Part shown: in pieces, positions 12,882 to 13,045 of the stretch
How the letters are laid out: each line of letters begins with the position of its first letter
Numbering within the stretch: the stretch's first letter is position 1
Assembly: GCA_049694275.1 (NCBI GenBank)
Contig: JBAVQS010000263.1
Location: 1-13,045, forward strand
Length of the DNA: 13,045 nt
From: JBAVQS01 sp049694275
Lineage (GTDB): Bacteria; Chloroflexota; Anaerolineae; UBA4142; SHND01
Direction of reading: 5' to 3'
Translations under genes and position numbers: made by a program
The notes under the pieces: model-generated
The model's input: only the letters and a program-made list of their open reading frames with translations
Told to the model about the DNA's origin: nothing
Databases searched by the model: none

Positions 12882-13045
12882 ATGAACATTTTTGATCTCG
12901 ACACCCCGGCGCTCGTCGTCGATTTCGACAAGCTCGAGCGCAATATCGCCCGGATGCAGCAGGTCGCGGACGACGCGCATGTTAAACTGCGCCCGCATAC
13001 GAAAACCCACAAGACGCCCGCCATCGCCATCAAGCAGTTGCGCGC
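12882..13045 (+). CDS. PLP-dependent D-threonine aldolase/D-serine dehydratase-like enzyme (N-terminus only)
   Basis: The first 54 codons are visible and the gene runs off the right edge. ATG 12882 has better spacing from GAGGGG than ATG 12879, which is also in frame. The start, MNIFDLDTPALVVDFDKLER, and the motif LRPHTKTHKTP are diagnostic of the alanine-racemase-fold DSD1/D-threonine aldolase family. Lys41 in PHTKTHK is the expected PLP-binding lysine. Members act on D-threonine, D-serine or 3-hydroxy-D-aspartate, and the specificity cannot be told from this fragment. It starts 8 nt after the stop of PH-like paralog B, suggesting transcriptional linkage. Confidence 0.88.
   Translation, partial: MNIFDLDTPALVVDFDKLERNIARMQQVADDAHVKLRPHTKTHKTPAIAIKQLR

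Noticed and set aside
1..13045. CRISPR array, tRNA genes, insertion sequence or phage genes
   Set aside because: No regularly spaced direct repeats, cloverleaf signatures, transposase motifs or phage proteins were seen on either strand.

Overview
The window looks like a chromosomal segment of a GC-rich, free-living bacterium, most likely a member of the Chloroflexota (Anaerolineae-like). This rests on family resemblance: a 7TM-type histidine kinase N-terminus, a NarL-type HTH of the kind common in that phylum, an EF-P with the Thermus/Chloroflexi-type loop, an exonuclease-DinG fusion, and GTAGGGGCG-type intergenic repeats. It is an inference, because no rRNA or other marker gene is present. 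No tRNA, rRNA, CRISPR array, insertion sequence or phage gene was seen.

Left part (1-4290, minus strand). The left edge holds the start of a 7TM sensor histidine kinase with its own sigma70-like promoter. Upstream of it is a run of six same-strand genes with short gaps: an 88-aa protein of unknown function, a receiver-only response regulator, a 58-aa two-helix membrane protein, a CPBP-family intramembrane protease homologue, a four-helix membrane protein and a DUF333 lipoprotein. The run ends in a strong intrinsic terminator (821-850). It looks like an envelope or signalling operon. No clear promoter was found for it, and a terminator hairpin lies just upstream of its first gene.

Middle (4224-5220). 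Here lie the decayed remains of a sensor kinase/NarL-type regulator pair: the last 32 codons of a kinase, about 50 residues of a receiver domain and an intact LuxR-type HTH, joined by deletions that shift the frame. Upstream, still on the minus strand, is a compact unit made of a near-consensus extended -10 promoter, about 170 nt of hairpin-rich sequence without a plausible ORF, and a strong terminator. This is a candidate undescribed small RNA or riboswitch-like leader and is the most interesting object in the window.

Right part (5227-13045, plus strand). It holds a 173-aa coiled-coil protein of unknown function, a dinG-type helicase with an N-terminal DnaQ-like exonuclease, efp, xseA and xseB (exonuclease VII), a DUF212/YuiD-family membrane protein, two tandem paralogous membrane-anchored PH-like proteins, and the start of a PLP-dependent D-threonine aldolase/D-serine dehydratase-like enzyme cut by the window edge. 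The dinG and efp genes have clear sigma70-like promoters, both with 17-bp spacers. The helicase/exonuclease and exonuclease VII genes give this side a DNA-repair character; efp serves translation and lies between them.
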